Assembly (NCBI GenBank): GCA_963575645.1
Contig: OY754469.1
Location: 23,392,001 to 23,456,000, forward strand
Origin: Xanthostigma xanthostigma
Lineage: Eukaryota; Arthropoda; Insecta; Raphidioptera; Raphidiidae
Length of the DNA: 64,000 nt
Reading direction: 5' to 3'
Position 1 is the first letter of the stretch; each line of letters opens with the position of its first letter. Shown one piece after another: positions 12,656 through 25,123 of the stretch. The position numbers and the translations under genes are program-made. The notes under the pieces were generated by a model. That model saw nothing but the letters and a program-made list of their open reading frames with translations, ran no database searches and was not told the DNA's origin.

Positions 12656-13042
12656 GTACCTATTAACTTTTAATACATATTTTTAATTACGTTGTATGAA
12701 AGAGGCATTTTCTTCAACAGTTCAGTGAATATTTTAAAGTAGATTCAGGATATATATTTGTTTGTTTTTTTACCATTACTATTAAATTGGGGAAACACGA
12801 CCTCTAAATACGAAAATATTTTATTTTAAATGGGAAATATTTGCAAATTCAATTTGAATTATAATTATATAATTTTTGTTAATATATTGTTTGAAAAATT
12901 GGTCGATAATTTTATTATTGAAGGAAATATTTGCCTCGAATAAATACTTTGAAAAATAAGGGAAAATGAAATATAAACATAATACCAATAATTATCCACC
13001 GTTATAAATGCAACATTTTAATTTTATGCAAAACATCTACAG

Positions 13043-13495
13043 AAAATCAACTCGTTCATCGACAGTAAAACAAGATTAATAAGTCAACTGGATCAAACGA
13101 ACGTTGCTAAAAACAAAGCTCTTGGAATTGAACCACCACAAAACGGAAACGGACTAGCTTCATTCACTGGATTTTTAAGCTCGGTAATTGGACCAAAATT
13201 ACAGTTAATTGGACCTAAACTACAACTCCTCACCCCAAAAATCTCCTTCCTTACGAATGCCTTCAGCAGTTTTTCCGCTGCTAAACCAGGTTTTGGCTTT
13301 TCATTTGGAGCCGGCGCTGCTCCAGCAGCCCCTGCGCCAATTGTCGGAGCAACAGCTTCTGCAGGAGACTCCACAGGGTTCGGTGGTTCTGGAGCCGCCG
13401 GCGGAAATATTCTCAGTAGTTTGTTAGGCGGCCTTAGTGGAGGCGGCGGAGGTTTCTCAGGTGGAGTTCAAGCAGGAGCTTCTGTTGGTTATTAA
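13043..13495 (+). CDS. Coding exon 3: terminal exon, Gly/Ala-rich tail
   Basis: The exon follows an acceptor (CATCTACAG) in phase 0 and runs 150 codons to TAA at 13493. The first 47 residues are mixed polar, including KINSFIDSKTRLISQLDQ. Next come three near-identical heptads, VIGPKLQ, LIGPKLQ and LLTPKIS (protein residues 129-149). The last 70 residues are rich in Gly, Ala, Ser and Phe with no cysteine, and the protein ends VGY. Such tails occur in many insect cuticular, silk-like and other extracellular proteins, but no cuticle consensus such as the Rebers-Riddiford motif is visible, so the role stays open. GC content is clearly higher than in the flanks. Minus-strand open frames over the exon are its shadow. 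A GT at 13184, between codons 47 and 48, could act as an internal donor. Confidence 0.8.
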   Translation, partial: KINSFIDSKTRLISQLDQTNVAKNKALGIEPPQNGNGLASFTGFLSSVIGPKLQLIGPKLQLLTPKISFLTNAFSSFSAAKPGFGFSFGAGAAPAAPAPIVGATASAGDSTGFGGSGAAGGNILSSLLGGLSGGGGGFSGGVQAGASVGY

Positions 13496-13663
13496 TTTAG
13501 TGTTTTTTTATGTCTGAGGTCAACATTTTATACAATTTCAAAATTTTTGACGCCAAACTTACGTTTTAGTAATTTTAAATTAGCTGCATAGTCATTGATG
13601 TGATTCAGGACGATAAAACTTAAAAAAGACTCTGTCTATATTCGTTCATTTAGACGTTAATTT

Positions 13664-13860
13664 AATAAAAATGAACCAAAAATTTTTAATAGCCGCTATT
13701 TTCTACATTGTAAATATTTTAAAAGTTCTAATTAATTTGAAACATTAATTTTACTTTCACATATTTTGTGGCAAATATATCTTGATTAATCAGTTTAAAT
13801 TTAAAATCAATTAGTACATGTTGTTAATGTTATTACTGTGATAGGATTAATTTTAATAAA
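13664..13860 (+). terminator. Polyadenylation signals after exon 3
   Basis: AATAAA hexamers lie at 13664-13669 and 13855-13860, 170 and 360 bases after the exon 3 stop. The second follows a TG-rich stretch and precedes a T-rich one. Either would end the short transcript. In this AT-rich DNA chance matches are common, so usage is uncertain. Confidence 0.4.
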
Positions 13861-16090
13861 AAATCATCATAATTTTTTTTAAATCATTGTTTTATTCTAC
13901 AAACTTGTAACTTTGCAGAATTTATCTTTAATGACCTCAGTATATAAAGTTTGGAAGCATTTATAAATTTAAACGATCTTATATTTTTTGGGAATCACTC
14001 AATATTTTGATCATTTGCTCAATTAGAAAATCAGAATTTTGTTGAGTTAAATTTATAATTGAAACTGTTTTTTTTTTTTAATTCGGTACTATTAATTTAT
14101 TGATCACTACCAGCTAGCTGTAAAAACCCATTTCTTTTAGTATTGTTAATTTATTTTTCAAAGCTTGCCATAAATAGTTACTTTTGCCTGAAATAGCCAG
14201 ATTAAAAAATCGTTTTCATTAATTATTTCATTGTTTGTTAGAACCGAGTGTTTTATACTCATGTACTGGAAAGTTTCTGCTTTTAGTTCACCGCCCTTCA
14301 TTTCTTTTTATACCACAGTTTTAGTCCAAGGAACCATTCTGAAAGTCACTTATTTCGTGTAGATGAATTTTTTCCCCAAAATTAAATTTCATTTGACAAA
14401 TTAATTGAGTTTCAGAGGTTTATTTAATTTTGGAGAAAAACTTCAGTGTAAGTTTGTACCTTTCCAGGTTTCCTTTTTTTAAAAGATATTTTCCTATATT
14501 TTACTACACTAAATATGATGTTTTTCAGAAATAATGTGTTTATTATTTCTGATTAAATTTTTTTAATGATCATTGTTATGTAAATGTATTATCTTTTTGT
14601 TTTAAAATGTACATATATGTCTATCTGTTTTTAGAATAAAAAATATACGAAATGTTGTTACATAAATACAGTTTTATCCTGAATTTATTTTTCTACTTAT
14701 ATTGGATCTGTCTTTAATTGAAAGCCTTATGTTGGAAATTATTGAGAAAAAATTACTGATTTTTGATATATTATCGGATTATTATTATTATTTATTTTCG
14801 ATGTTAAAGAAAACTTTTTATTGGGTAAATTTACAAAACAGTTTTTCTTTAATTTTTTAAAGTTAAAAATCTATTAGGGAATCTATATAAATTAAGTAAT
14901 TATATTTTCCTACAATTCAAAAACCAGAAACGATTTTTGGGTGCACTGCTTATTAGACATTTAAATATACTATCAAAAAGTTAAAAGTAGCCACCCTTAA
15001 AAAAAGGTTTAAAAATATGCAATATCTTTAAATAGCTAACCTATATACCACATTTACATCATTATTATTTTTATATATCCATATCTAATTTTTTTGAATG
15101 TATTTATAGTCAAATTGGTTTAAATAATTCTAAAAACTAATTAAATGTTAATCTGTGTCAAACTTTAAACGAGATTTCCAATGAACTGTTTTCCAAATCG
15201 ACGATTTGATGGAAAATGAAAACCCCATTTGACAGGATAAAAACTAAACCACTTTTCCAAAATTCTACTACCATGACGTCAGAAAACGTTTACAGATCAT
15301 TAAACCATTTTTCATTTACCATATCTTGTTCGTCGCTTAACTATGCACTATGCTCTACGTTTTTGCTTACCTTTAGCTTTCTTTTTTTCTAGCTGTTTCT
15401 AGAGTCTAGCTCCTTTTTTTCCACATCTAATAACGTGAGAATTATAAACGACACAAAAAATAAAATGGCTATCTTTATTTATCCTTCCAAAAATGTCTGT
15501 TTTTCGAAAGTCAAAGATGACGCATCCACGTATCAGTAATATTATTAAAATATAAATGTAGTTGAATATATGATATGTATAATATAAAATGCCCTAATAA
15601 TAAATGTTACATTTGTGTCAATGTACGAGTTAACCTTTCGGACGCGTGACGGAGAAAAAATGCGTGCGTGATCCACTAACGTGCGCCTACGATTAACATA
15701 ATAAATGAATTCGTCAGTTTGAGATTTTTCTTAAAAAAAACATAGTTTATTGAATAGCGAAACAATAAATAAATTATTTCATTTAAAAAACGTAGTTGCT
15801 TTGCAAATCTTGAAAACGCTGCTTTATATGAAAAATTGGTTATTACCAAAAAATACATTATACAAATAGCTTTAATTTTAGTAAGTAGTAAATTTTTCAT
15901 ATTTTTCATAACAGTCAAGATATGTAACAAAATACACATTTCCATTGAAATCTATATTACAAGAGAGACTTCAACGTTAGGTAAAGCGAGAATATTACAT
16001 TTTTATATAAAATATTCAAACTTTTGTGGCCTGTAAAAATTTTGTATTTTCATACGAATTAAGTAATAAAATATACATTATCATTAAAAT
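13861..16090. other. AT-rich DNA after exon 3
   Basis: Very AT-rich with poly-T runs. The open frames near 15676-16036 lack motifs and overlap on opposite strands. Nothing is recognised. Confidence 0.4.
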
Positions 16091-16806
16091 ATATAGGGTG
16101 TCCCAGACTACCCGTATCACACTTATATCTATGAAAGTTCAGTGATAAGGGGGAAAAGAAAAAATATGTGTCTAATAATGTAAGAAAAACTTTTGAATGG
16201 TACCAAATTTGACACTCCCACTCCATCACCTGGGGGTTAGGAACGGGCTAACTTAAAAAAGTGAAATGGGAACCCTTATTGCAGATTCGGATTCCTTGCA
16301 TCAAAATACGCAAGTTTTGTTCGAAACAGTTTTTCAAATTGTCGATCTTATACGCTGAAATTTTAAAAATTATTTCTTTATCAGACTACAAGAACCACCC
16401 AATAATAATCTAAACAAATTCATAGTAAGTCACAAAAAACAAAAAATACGTTTCCATTTGTTATTGGAAAAGCTAACCAATGACACTAAAAACTCCCTGG
16501 AGGATGTGAAAGGGCGGGGGGGGGGTCGATTTTGAAATGTTAAATGGAAACTTGAAATTTTATTTTCAACGAAATTTGAAAAACTATTTCGGACAAAACT
16601 TACGTATTTTGATGCAAGGAATCCGAATCTGTAATAAAATATATGGGGTTCCCATTTAACTATAGGTGATGGGGTGGGCGTGCTAAATTTGGTACCACTC
16701 AAAAGATCTTCAAAAATTATTAGACATGCATTTTTTCTTTTCCTCTTTATCGATGAATTTTCATAGTTATTGTGGTGGTACGGGTGATTTGGGACACCGT
16801 GTATAT
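16091..16806. mobile_element. Long inverted-repeat element, GGGTGTCCCA ends
   Basis: The ends are ATATAGGGTGTCCCAGACTA at the left and its diverged complement at 16785-16806. Inner blocks are inverted too: ATTCGGATTCCTTGCATC (about 16284) against its complement at about 16617. A minus-strand frame of 90 codons is an artefact of the symmetry. GGGTGTCCC ends also occur on the 21783 element, but the interiors differ. Confidence 0.7.
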
Positions 16807-17779
16807 GTCCAGGGAGATATCAACTTATGCTCAAACGGGTAACCCAGTACACTTATATCGGTTAAGTAGAAAAATGATTAGAAAATTTATTTAAGTTACG
16901 ATATTTGTTATAAGTTACCTTTCAAGTAGAAAACAACTATGTGATAATAATTTTTAATTAATAATTTTTTCATGAACGGATTCTTTTATTTTACTTATGT
17001 TTATAGTAAAACGAAACACTTATCGGTATACTCGAAAGTATTCGTCATTTTTTTTTAGTTCTTGTAAAAATAAATACTCCCGAATTAAGGCTTTTAGCGG
17101 CATTGTCTAGCCACTTTTTAAATTTTTAAAAATCTCGTGAGCATATTCGCAATGTAAAGAATAACCATTGACCAATCGCAAAAGACTATTCATCAATCTT
17201 ATCTAATAAAATTTTCAAAAAAAAATTTCGGAATTCATATTGTAACTCACACTACAATATCATATGATTCCGCTGTATAGAAGAGCATTGCAAACAAGCG
17301 GTGAACCATGGCGCGTAAAGTGACATACGCGCCCGAATGTACCGCTGCAAGGCTTTAGCCGTTAGAGCCAGATATGGAAACAAATTTTTATTATATCTTT
17401 TCTGTACTGATTTTGACAAAAAATGTTGTTTTAAGCAGCTGATTTCTGATATTCATATAAAGTTAGAGCAAATATACAAAGCGTATTCTTAACAAAATGA
17501 ATACTATGATTTATTTTTTAATCGAACACAATACGCTTTGCTTTATTACTATTATCGCCGCGCTGACCCAGAAATTTAGAATAATTTCGAAACCACCATT
17601 CACTTACAGTTTGACATTTGTTTACCCGACAAACAAGAACATGCAGATTTATTTTCAAGCATAAATCATTCATTTGTTTCATAACCTCTTCGACACACGT
17701 GTTAATCAGGGATGTATTTACAGCTATATAAATTATCCACACCCTGATTAATCATCGATATGAAAAAAATCTCCTTATT

Positions 17780-18050
17780 TTAAAGCGCCTGGAGCAGAAT
17801 CGTGCCGACAACGGGGCATGCGGGACCCCTTTTCGTTGTCTACTTTTTATGGGTTCGAAGGTGTCCACACTCGTTTTTTACTTTTTGGAGTCCTTCCACA
17901 AATTATTTCTAGAATTGTACTTCTGTTGTTTTTATATTTTATAAATAATAAGTAGATAATAGCCTTTTTTCTACGTAGGGGGCCCGAATTTAACTTCTTG
18001 CCCCGGGGCCCCTGAGGTTCTAGTTACGGTCCTGCCCTAGAGAGTAAAAC
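17780..18050 (+). repeat. GC-rich dispersed repeat fragment
   Basis: This fragment contains GACAACGGGGCATGCGGGAC, TAGGGGGCCCG and a CCCCGGGGCCCCTGAGG end, related to the 11440 fragment. It is non-coding. Confidence 0.4.
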
Positions 18051-18239
18051 AAAACCAACGCATATATTTTTTATTTTTAGATTAATTGATGTGAGCAAAA
18101 ACAAATTAATAATGTGATTAATATAATTATATTTTGCTCATTTTACTGTTCATACATGTGTTTTAAAGCCTAGATATAACTTTAGCAGCTGTAGCAAACA
18201 TTTTGTGACTTATTATGCATAAATAAATAGATTGTAAAA

Positions 18240-18277
18240 TATAGACGCTCGACAGCTAAGAATGTCAGCGTCTATAA
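18240..18277. repeat. Small hairpin shared with 38926-38962
   Basis: ATAGACGC and GCGTCTAT pair around a short loop. The same arrangement recurs at about 38926-38960, and a related half lies near 38592. It is probably the tip of a small dispersed element. Confidence 0.4.
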
Positions 18278-18999
18278 GTTTATTATTCAGAATGTGTCTC
18301 AGGAATGAGAACATAGAATATTAATGAGTGCAACAAGGAAGGCATAAACAAAACGAGTAGCGCGACAAAGATAGAATTCAAGACATGTTTCGTCTATTAC
18401 AAATTTCCAATTTTCTGAGAGCTATAGTAGAACCTGTAGAACTATTATAATATGGTTATTCAGTTTGTAATTAAAATGAATGATTATTTGAAAATATACG
18501 AATTAGCACAAGGTTCAGGTTAATTAACAGAAGCAGAACTTAATATGAATAAATTTATACACGCGTATATTTTTCGAGGGATGTATTAAGATTCAATAAA
18601 TAACGAATGCCTAACTTGTAAAAATTATAATATTTATTAGCTCTTGTAGAGAACCACACACAAATTAATGGCGTACTGGTGTCAAGACTATTTTCGAGAG
18701 TCTGATGTATTATTAGAAATTTTAGATAGAAATATTGATTTCGTTTTTATCGTAACCGACCGAATTGATGCAAGTAAAAAAATTATTACTGCTTTTTTTA
18801 TTTCTTATCTCTAGGAGTTAAGTAATTAAACTTGTTTTACAAACTTTGCTTTTATAGCACAAAACATTTTTTTTATTCATACTTTATTGCCAATGCATTT
18901 AAAAACACTAAAAATATTTTTATATTTATAATAGTAAATATTTATTTAATTGCTTTCTTACTTGCTCTTTTTTATACCTTTAAATATAATAAATCTTGT

Positions 19000-19700
19000 G
19001 TTACGATGTTCGTCGGCGCTAATCTCCGAAACCACTGAAACGATTTTAATAAAATTTTGTAAATGTGTCTTTCTTAGTTCAACTTACGCTATAGAATAGT
19101 TTTTATTAAATATTTTGTACAAAATTACGGTGTTTTCTCAAAAATAAAAACTGTTTAGTAACATGCAGCGACATCTGATAGAATTTGTTTAAAGTTGTTA
19201 GTTCAGAAGCAAATCTAGTAGAATTTGCTCTAAGCTATTAGTTCAGGCACCGGGAACGAAATGTATTTTTAACCGACGAAAAACAAAAACGGAGGAGGTT
19301 CTCAATTCGACGCGTATATTTTTTTTTTTTATTTATTATTTTTTTTTTTTTATTTATGTATGACCACGCATAACTTTTTACAGAGTAGTTCGATTTTGAT
19401 AATTATTTTTTTGTTTGAAAGGGTATACCCCGAAGTTGGTCCCATATAAATTTGGTAAAAAAATTCCAACCCTAAGGGTAGGAAAACAGGGGATGATTGA
19501 TTGTTCACTCACTGATTGTAATGTATGATCACACATAACTTTTTACAGAGTGGTCCAATTTTGATAATTATTTTTTTATTGGATAGGGTATACTTCGAGG
19601 CTCGTCTCATATAAATTTGGAAAAAAAACTCCTACCCTAAGGGTGGGAAAATAGGGGTGATTTATAGTTCACTCTCAGATTTTCATGCTGAGTTGTGTAT
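19000..19700 (+). repeat. Dispersed repeat with 160-base tandem duplication
   Basis: Two units, about 19357-19510 and 19521-19690, share ACATAACTTTTTACAGAGT, GATAATTATTTTTTT, GGGTATAC, CATATAAATTTGG and CCCTAAGGGT. Upstream, CTCCGAAACCACTGAAACGA resembles common insect LINE/SINE tails. Confidence 0.6.
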
Positions 19701-19738
19701 TACAATTATAAATTATATAGCCACAAAAAATTATAAAA

Positions 19739-20234
19739 TAAAAACTTTTTAATAAAAAAATTAAACCGCCGAAAAACTGAAAAGCAAAAAATAATAAATC
19801 TTTTTATTTAACTGAGTTCTATCTAAGTAGTTGAACGTATGTGACAGTCTAGTATATCTAAGTAATTTTGAGTCGGCGTCAAACCATCAATGTACAAAGA
19901 TCACTAAAAGAAATAACCAAATCAAATTAACAATGATACGTGAAATCTCCAGCGATAAACATTAACATTCCAAACATGCGCTCTCCACACGACCACTCGC
20001 AAAGACGTATGCCCTCAGTGTGCCCGTTCGGGTTGCTCTGTCGCTGACATTAACTTCGTAAACGCTCAGAGATTTCCGGCGAAAGATTGTTGACGCCGAC
20101 TCAAAATTACTTAGATATACTAGACTGTCACATACGTTCAACTACTTAGATAGAACTCAGTTAAATAAAAAGATTTATTATTTTTTGCTTTTCAGTTTTT
20201 CGGCGGTTTAATTTTTTTATTAAAAAGTTTTTCA
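19739..20234. mobile_element. MITE with about 150-base terminal inverted repeats
   Basis: The left end reads AAAACTTTTTAATAAAAAAA then TTAAACCGCCGAAAAACTG, and the right end (20090-20234) is its near-perfect complement. The unique centre (about 19890-20080) is GC-richer and non-coding. The arms are almost identical, which suggests a recent insertion. Confidence 0.8.
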
Positions 20235-21782
20235 GTATTATATCTATCGCACCCGGGTGAATATTCCAATAATATTACACCGTTTTTTTAAACAAAAAGT
20301 AAGTCTGTAAAGTGTTAAAACTTCATCTTAACCCGTGAGTAGCCAGATAATAAATATCTTATATTAACAATTTGAATACCGATAATCAACCAATTTTAAA
20401 CAAAATGGGTTCAATAGTTCTCGAGTAAAGTTGATACAGATACACCAACTGGCTAAATACTCAAAAAAAAAAATAAAAAAAAATTAAATAGTTCTTGATA
20501 ATATCTGGTAGAGTAAAGATCCATCAACAATTACTAATGCCATTTGTAACGGCTCCTTGATCAGAGTTTTAGGTCTCCTCCCCTACCTACCATCACGAGT
20601 TCTGTCTTCTGTTCATCTATCAGTTGGAGATCTATCGGTTCCCTCACTTGCCATAGTCAACATCAAAACAACCTAAATTATCCAGAGTATAGTCTCTAAA
20701 ATTATATTTAAGCATTCACTGTTACGTTCAAAATAACAAACAAAAAAAAAACTGTTAAATAAAAAAGCCTTACATAAGTTTACATATTTAGTTTGTGACT
20801 GGGTGATGATTGGGTTTAATTTTAAAATGATTCAACGGTGTTTTCTTACGTACAACTATTTTTTTTTCAATTTCGTTGATATTTTTACAAATATTTTATA
20901 GTTGTATCCTTTATGTTTATTTTAAAAAAGATACTCCTAATAAAGATTTCTATTAAAGAAGAAAATCAACCTTTGATCAACCTTTGGAGAGATGAACAGC
21001 TTTTGAAGCGTTCTTAAAAACGAATTAACAAAAATTGTTCAAAAATATGTATGCAAATTTTTGTTTGTAATAGACTTTAAAGATTTACATTTTACATATA
21101 CAGTGTTACATACAAAATGGTTTTTAAACATGTCAATAACAGACTTTCAAATTTCGTAGATGATGTACCTACTATTATTGAAAAGTGCATTCAGATTAAT
21201 TAATTATTAGGTAACAGATGTCAAATCGATACAGTAGCAGTAATCTACTGATTTTTTAAAAGATTATTAAAAAATAAATAAAAAGCAATAACTTTTAACA
21301 ACCTGTGTTTTTATATTATTTATCATAAATAAATAATTTCATAACAGTTTTTTATTCTTAACCGTTTTAATTTAGCGTAACTAGTAAATGGATTTTTAAT
21401 TTTAATTTTTAATTTATTTTTATGAAAGGTAGTTCATATATAACCTACTTTTAAAATACACATAAAAAATGTACATTTTTTTTGCCATATATCGTAAAGC
21501 AAATACTCATTTCTTCCAAAGTTTATTTATATTGTCTGTCATGAAATAAATATTATTAGGTACTAAAAACATTATTTTGTGTGAACAAATTTTGATAAGT
21601 GTCATATATTATGATGAAGTAATCAATAAAAGTTTAGAAGTTTTTTTTTTTAATCGTTATAACTTAGATTGATAACAGAGAAGAGTTGAAACAACAGTAG
21701 TTGAAATTCTGAAAAAGCCATAATAATCGTGACATATTAAATGAACTATTTTAAAATCATGATATCATCCTTATAAAAAGAC
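20235..21782. other. AT-rich intron-like DNA
   Basis: Nothing firm. Near 20570-20660 the minus strand has a short open stretch including IDEQKTELVMVGRGG, which could be a scrap of retroelement reverse transcriptase but is too short to claim. Confidence 0.3.
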
Positions 21783-22203
21783 TATACCGGGTGTCCCAGA
21801 AGTCACGCAACTTCCTCGTAGGGATCGAAAGAGAAAATTATTCTGAGACGAAAAGTCCTTAGCCATTTTTTAATCAGACGCATAGATAATTAATTATTAA
21901 TTAATGAAAGTGACCAATCAGGAGCGATTTGATTTGTTTTCCGATTTTATTTGTTTTTCTCCCGACAGTCACTGGATTTTTTTTTTAATAAAGATTATCG
22001 GAGTAAAACATCCAGTGACTGTCGGGAGAAAAACAAATCAAATCGGAAAACAAATCAAATCGCTCCTGATTGGTCACTTTCATTAATTAATAATTAATTA
22101 TCTATGCGTTTGATTAAAAAATGGCTAAGGACCTTTCTTCTCAGAATAATTTTTTCTTTTGATCCCTACGAAAAGTGCGTGACTTCTGGGACACTCGGTA
22201 TAA
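21783..22203. mobile_element. Near-perfect 420-base hairpin MITE
   Basis: TATACCGGGTGTCCCAGAAG at the left end is matched by its complement at the right, and the arms pair almost throughout, leaving a loop of about 30 bases near 21978-22008. TATA flanks both ends. Open frames within it are products of the symmetry. Confidence 0.85.
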
Positions 22204-23448
22204 TAATACTTCTCAACGGTACCGAAATTATAACCATGGTTACTAAAAACTGTAATAATAACATCATTAGGTTACGTGGTTATTCTTTCAGTAGACTTGC
22301 TTTCGTAAGTTACCAATTGTGATACGATTTTGTATATCATCATTTGTCACATAAACGAAGACCGAGCTCTCCCAGCAGGACTTCGGCGATATCAAACCAT
22401 TAGGAGTCTCGTGTTTCTGTACCATTTATTAGTAAGAAAAGTTCAGTTTTAAACCGTGTAGAAAGATCTATAAAGAACGATGTGTCGCGATGGAGTCGTG
22501 GTCGCGTATCGTGGAAAAAAAAGTTTCAGGCACTTTATTCATTTTGCCGCCGTATTCTAAAATCTAAAAAGGGACAATAATTACAAAGCGATTAATTATT
22601 TTAGTAGCAATAAACATGATGAATCATCAAATCTATGATCTTTAATGTTTGTTGAACATACGATATTTTATGGGAGAGTAATAATTGGCTCTTTATTGTT
22701 ACATAACACCAATTATTATTGTAAAAAATGGTGGTATTTATTTAATAAGCTAACCATATTGCAGTTATGCATTCATAGAAATAATGAATTGGTTTAAATC
22801 TTTAGGTTTGTTAATTTAATTATTTAATTTTATTTGTCGTAAATTGCATATCATTATTTATAAAAAGTTTTCAATAAGTCATGCAATTGGAACTATTACA
22901 TAAATTCTAGTCTTTAAAGATATTTGTATATTTAAGTAGACAAGATATCAAAAAACAAAAACTAGGGATGTGGCAAGCCTTTCGTTTATGACATCTGCAT
23001 CCGCAACGGTCGTCATGGAGCTTTTGTGGATGCGAATGTGACAAAATTATCAGAAGAGGGTTCGACACTTGACGCATGTTTGAGTTCTTTTACTACTTGA
23101 CCATAATAAGGATTAAACTATTATTATTTTTTGAGACATCGCCTTATAATCCTGAGAAGGTTGCAATGTTATTATTCTTCAAATAATATATCTGCAATGT
23201 CAGTAAAACTCAAATCTATAACAGCATTGGTAATTTTTTTAATACAACTTGCGTTCAAAATGACATATTTTGAAACTGGTATAATTATGATAGAAAAAAA
23301 ATATCTCTCATCGAATGTTTTTTTTTAATTTGTTCAAATTATTGAGCAGCGGAACATCAAAAAAACGTATAACACCAGCTCCCAAAAATAGAGCACAATT
23401 TATATAAGAAAGTAATCTACAATTGATAGATTATGTAAAAAAAGCTAG
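22204..23448. other. AT-rich DNA, one GCATCCGC-type repeat
   Basis: A stretch at 22980-23050 contains ATCTGCATCCGCAACGG and GTGGATGCGAATG, a composition seen in common insect repeats. No exon is found. Confidence 0.35.
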
Positions 23449-23750
23449 TTTCTTCCATTTTGCCATAATTAGTTATATCATTTTCATATTCTTTATCTAT
23501 AAATTAAAATCCTATTTGTATATAAATATAAAAAAAGTTTCTATTGTTATACAAAAGTTATCAGTGGCTCTAAAAAAAGATTTTCACAAATATTTCAAAT
23601 TTTAACAGTATTAGCCATTTTTCCATAATTAATTATATCATTTTTATATCCTTTATCCATAAATTAAAATACCATTTATAGATTAATATAAAAAAGTTCC
23701 GGATGTCGCAGTAAAATTGTCAATGGCTCTAAAAGAAGATTTTTACAATT
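23449..23750 (+). repeat. Tandem duplication, about 165-base unit
   Basis: Unit 1 (about 23452-23590) and unit 2 (about 23613-23750) share CCATAATTA.TTATATCATT, CTATAAATTAAAAT-like sequence and GTGGCTCTAAAA. It lies just upstream of exon 4. The open frame on it is not conserved between the units. Confidence 0.65.
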
Positions 23751-23880
23751 ACAATATTAACACTATTACCGTTCCGTCCGTGTTTTATTTTTCATTAAAC
23801 TGTTGCAAGTTTTCTTCTTACCAGTGGATACGAGTGATACAATTTCAAGTAAAAATAATAATATGAACTGAACTTTGCAG

Positions 23881-24066
23881 AAAACTGCTGCGTTCCAAAA
23901 ACCAGCACCGATTGCGCAGCCAACAACTCCAGGGGGACCTACAACGACAGACGACGTTCCAGTGTTCGATAGGAAGCGCGTTCAGCTTGTCATTCCTGAT
24001 CAACTCTTTGGCTCGTCGTTTACCTTGGTTAACTCCGTTTCTAAAATTCTTGGAGATGTCATATTG
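23881..24066 (+). CDS. Coding exon 4: candidate internal exon
   Basis: This is a 186-nucleotide open stretch with an acceptor (AACTTTGCAG) and a donor (ATATTG|GTAACG), phase 0 at both ends, encoding 62 residues. The N-terminal third is Pro/Thr/Ala-rich (KTAAFQKPAPIAQPTTPGG). The rest is a more ordered-looking basic and hydrophobic segment that includes RKRVQLVIPDQLFG and SFTLVNSVSKILGDVIL, possibly amphipathic. GC content and codon use resemble exons 1-3 and differ from the surrounding AT-rich DNA. No start codon precedes it, so it must be spliced to upstream exons. The best available donor in phase is at 13184, 10.7 kb upstream. It could instead belong to a separate paralogous gene with an unseen first exon. 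Confidence 0.65.
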
Positions 24067-24237
24067 GTAACGTTTCTAAACTTTCTATAATGTAAACAAA
24101 TTGAAACATTATTTTGTTGCTTATCCGTTTTAATATTAATACCAAGAGTTTAAATTAAATTACCCACAAGTTGCATTCTTCTCGTTTTTAGGGTAACTGT
24201 GTTACTAATGATCACCAGGCTTTGACATATTTGTTTA

Positions 24238-24779
24238 GTTTGTTTATTTATTTATTCAAAAAGCCGCAAAGCCATACAATAAAATATAACAATAATAATA
24301 GATACAATAAAGTTTTAAAACATGTAGATTAAGGACAGGTTCACATGATTTAAACGAAACTGCTCTAAGGAAACACAAATCACGTGAAACCAAATTCTGC
24401 GTAATAAGCGCAGTATTGATTTTGCCTTTAGATCCGACTTAAAAAAAGGGGTTACTCATGTATTTTTTTAAGTTTGTTCACCCAAAACTTTTCGACCAGC
24501 TACCCTAATAAAATAAAGACAACGTTTTGTTCAGAATGTTAACGGGGCCGACTTAAAAACTACATTATTTCCGCTTATCAATTTACAACTCATTAGGTTT
24601 TCCATAATACGTAACCCTCTAGTACGTGAGTTTTTTGTAATTTCTGTGTACAGTAAAGATAAAATATGTTCTAATGAAGGAAATAGACCTAAATCAAAGA
24701 AAGGATTGGGGATATAGAATGCTTTAATACACAAGTTTCTTAGAAAAATGTTCCTTTTAACATGGGCCCACAAACGCAC
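24238..24779 (-). pseudogene. LINE 3' end remnant, antisense in intron 4
   Basis: On the minus strand an 82-codon open stretch (24779 to 24531) ends with NNVVFKSAPLTF. The next bases read TTCTGAAC, one base short of Phe-Trp-Asn, so a single deletion probably destroyed the WN..LP-like C-terminal motif seen in Jockey/CR1-type LINEs. A 3' untranslated tail follows, ending at about 24238 in GGCTTTTTGAATAAATAAAT, a typical insect LINE end. Clade assignment is uncertain. Confidence 0.45.
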
Positions 24780-24784
24780 CGTTT

Positions 24785-25080
24785 TCTAGATACAGGGTGT
24801 AAAAAAAAGATTTTTTTTGTTTTTTGACAATACATCAGAAACCGTTTGAGATATAAAACGCAGCTTTTGTACACATCTTGTCAATAATATTAGCTACCGT
24901 TTAAGCGTTTATTCAATTTTTTTAAATATAACAGTGACGGATATTTTAGGGTTGCGCGTGGTTTTCTTGGGCCTGATTTCTATGACACTGAGGGAATGGG
25001 CACTTTGAAAGCACATTTTGAATCACAAATGTTTTAGAGGAAAACGGAATTTTGTGGTGAAAAATATGAAAAAGTCACTC
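24785..25080 (+). repeat. Possible repeat starting ACAGGGTGTA
   Basis: The ACAGGGTGTAAAA start and the AAACCGTTTGAGATATAAAA block are of a kind found in insect dispersed elements. No matching end was found inside the intron. Confidence 0.25.
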
Positions 25081-25123
25081 TCCTTGATATTGAAAAATTG
25101 AATTAATACTATTTACGTTTCAG

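Noticed and set aside
13093-13374. Minus-strand 93-codon frame over exon 3
   Set aside because: It is the shadow of the Gly/Ala-rich coding exon, whose codon use keeps the opposite strand open.
20570-20660. Short minus-strand stretch reminiscent of reverse transcriptase (IDEQKTELVMVGRGG)
   Set aside because: About 30 residues with no diagnostic FADD or other core motif. Too little to claim.
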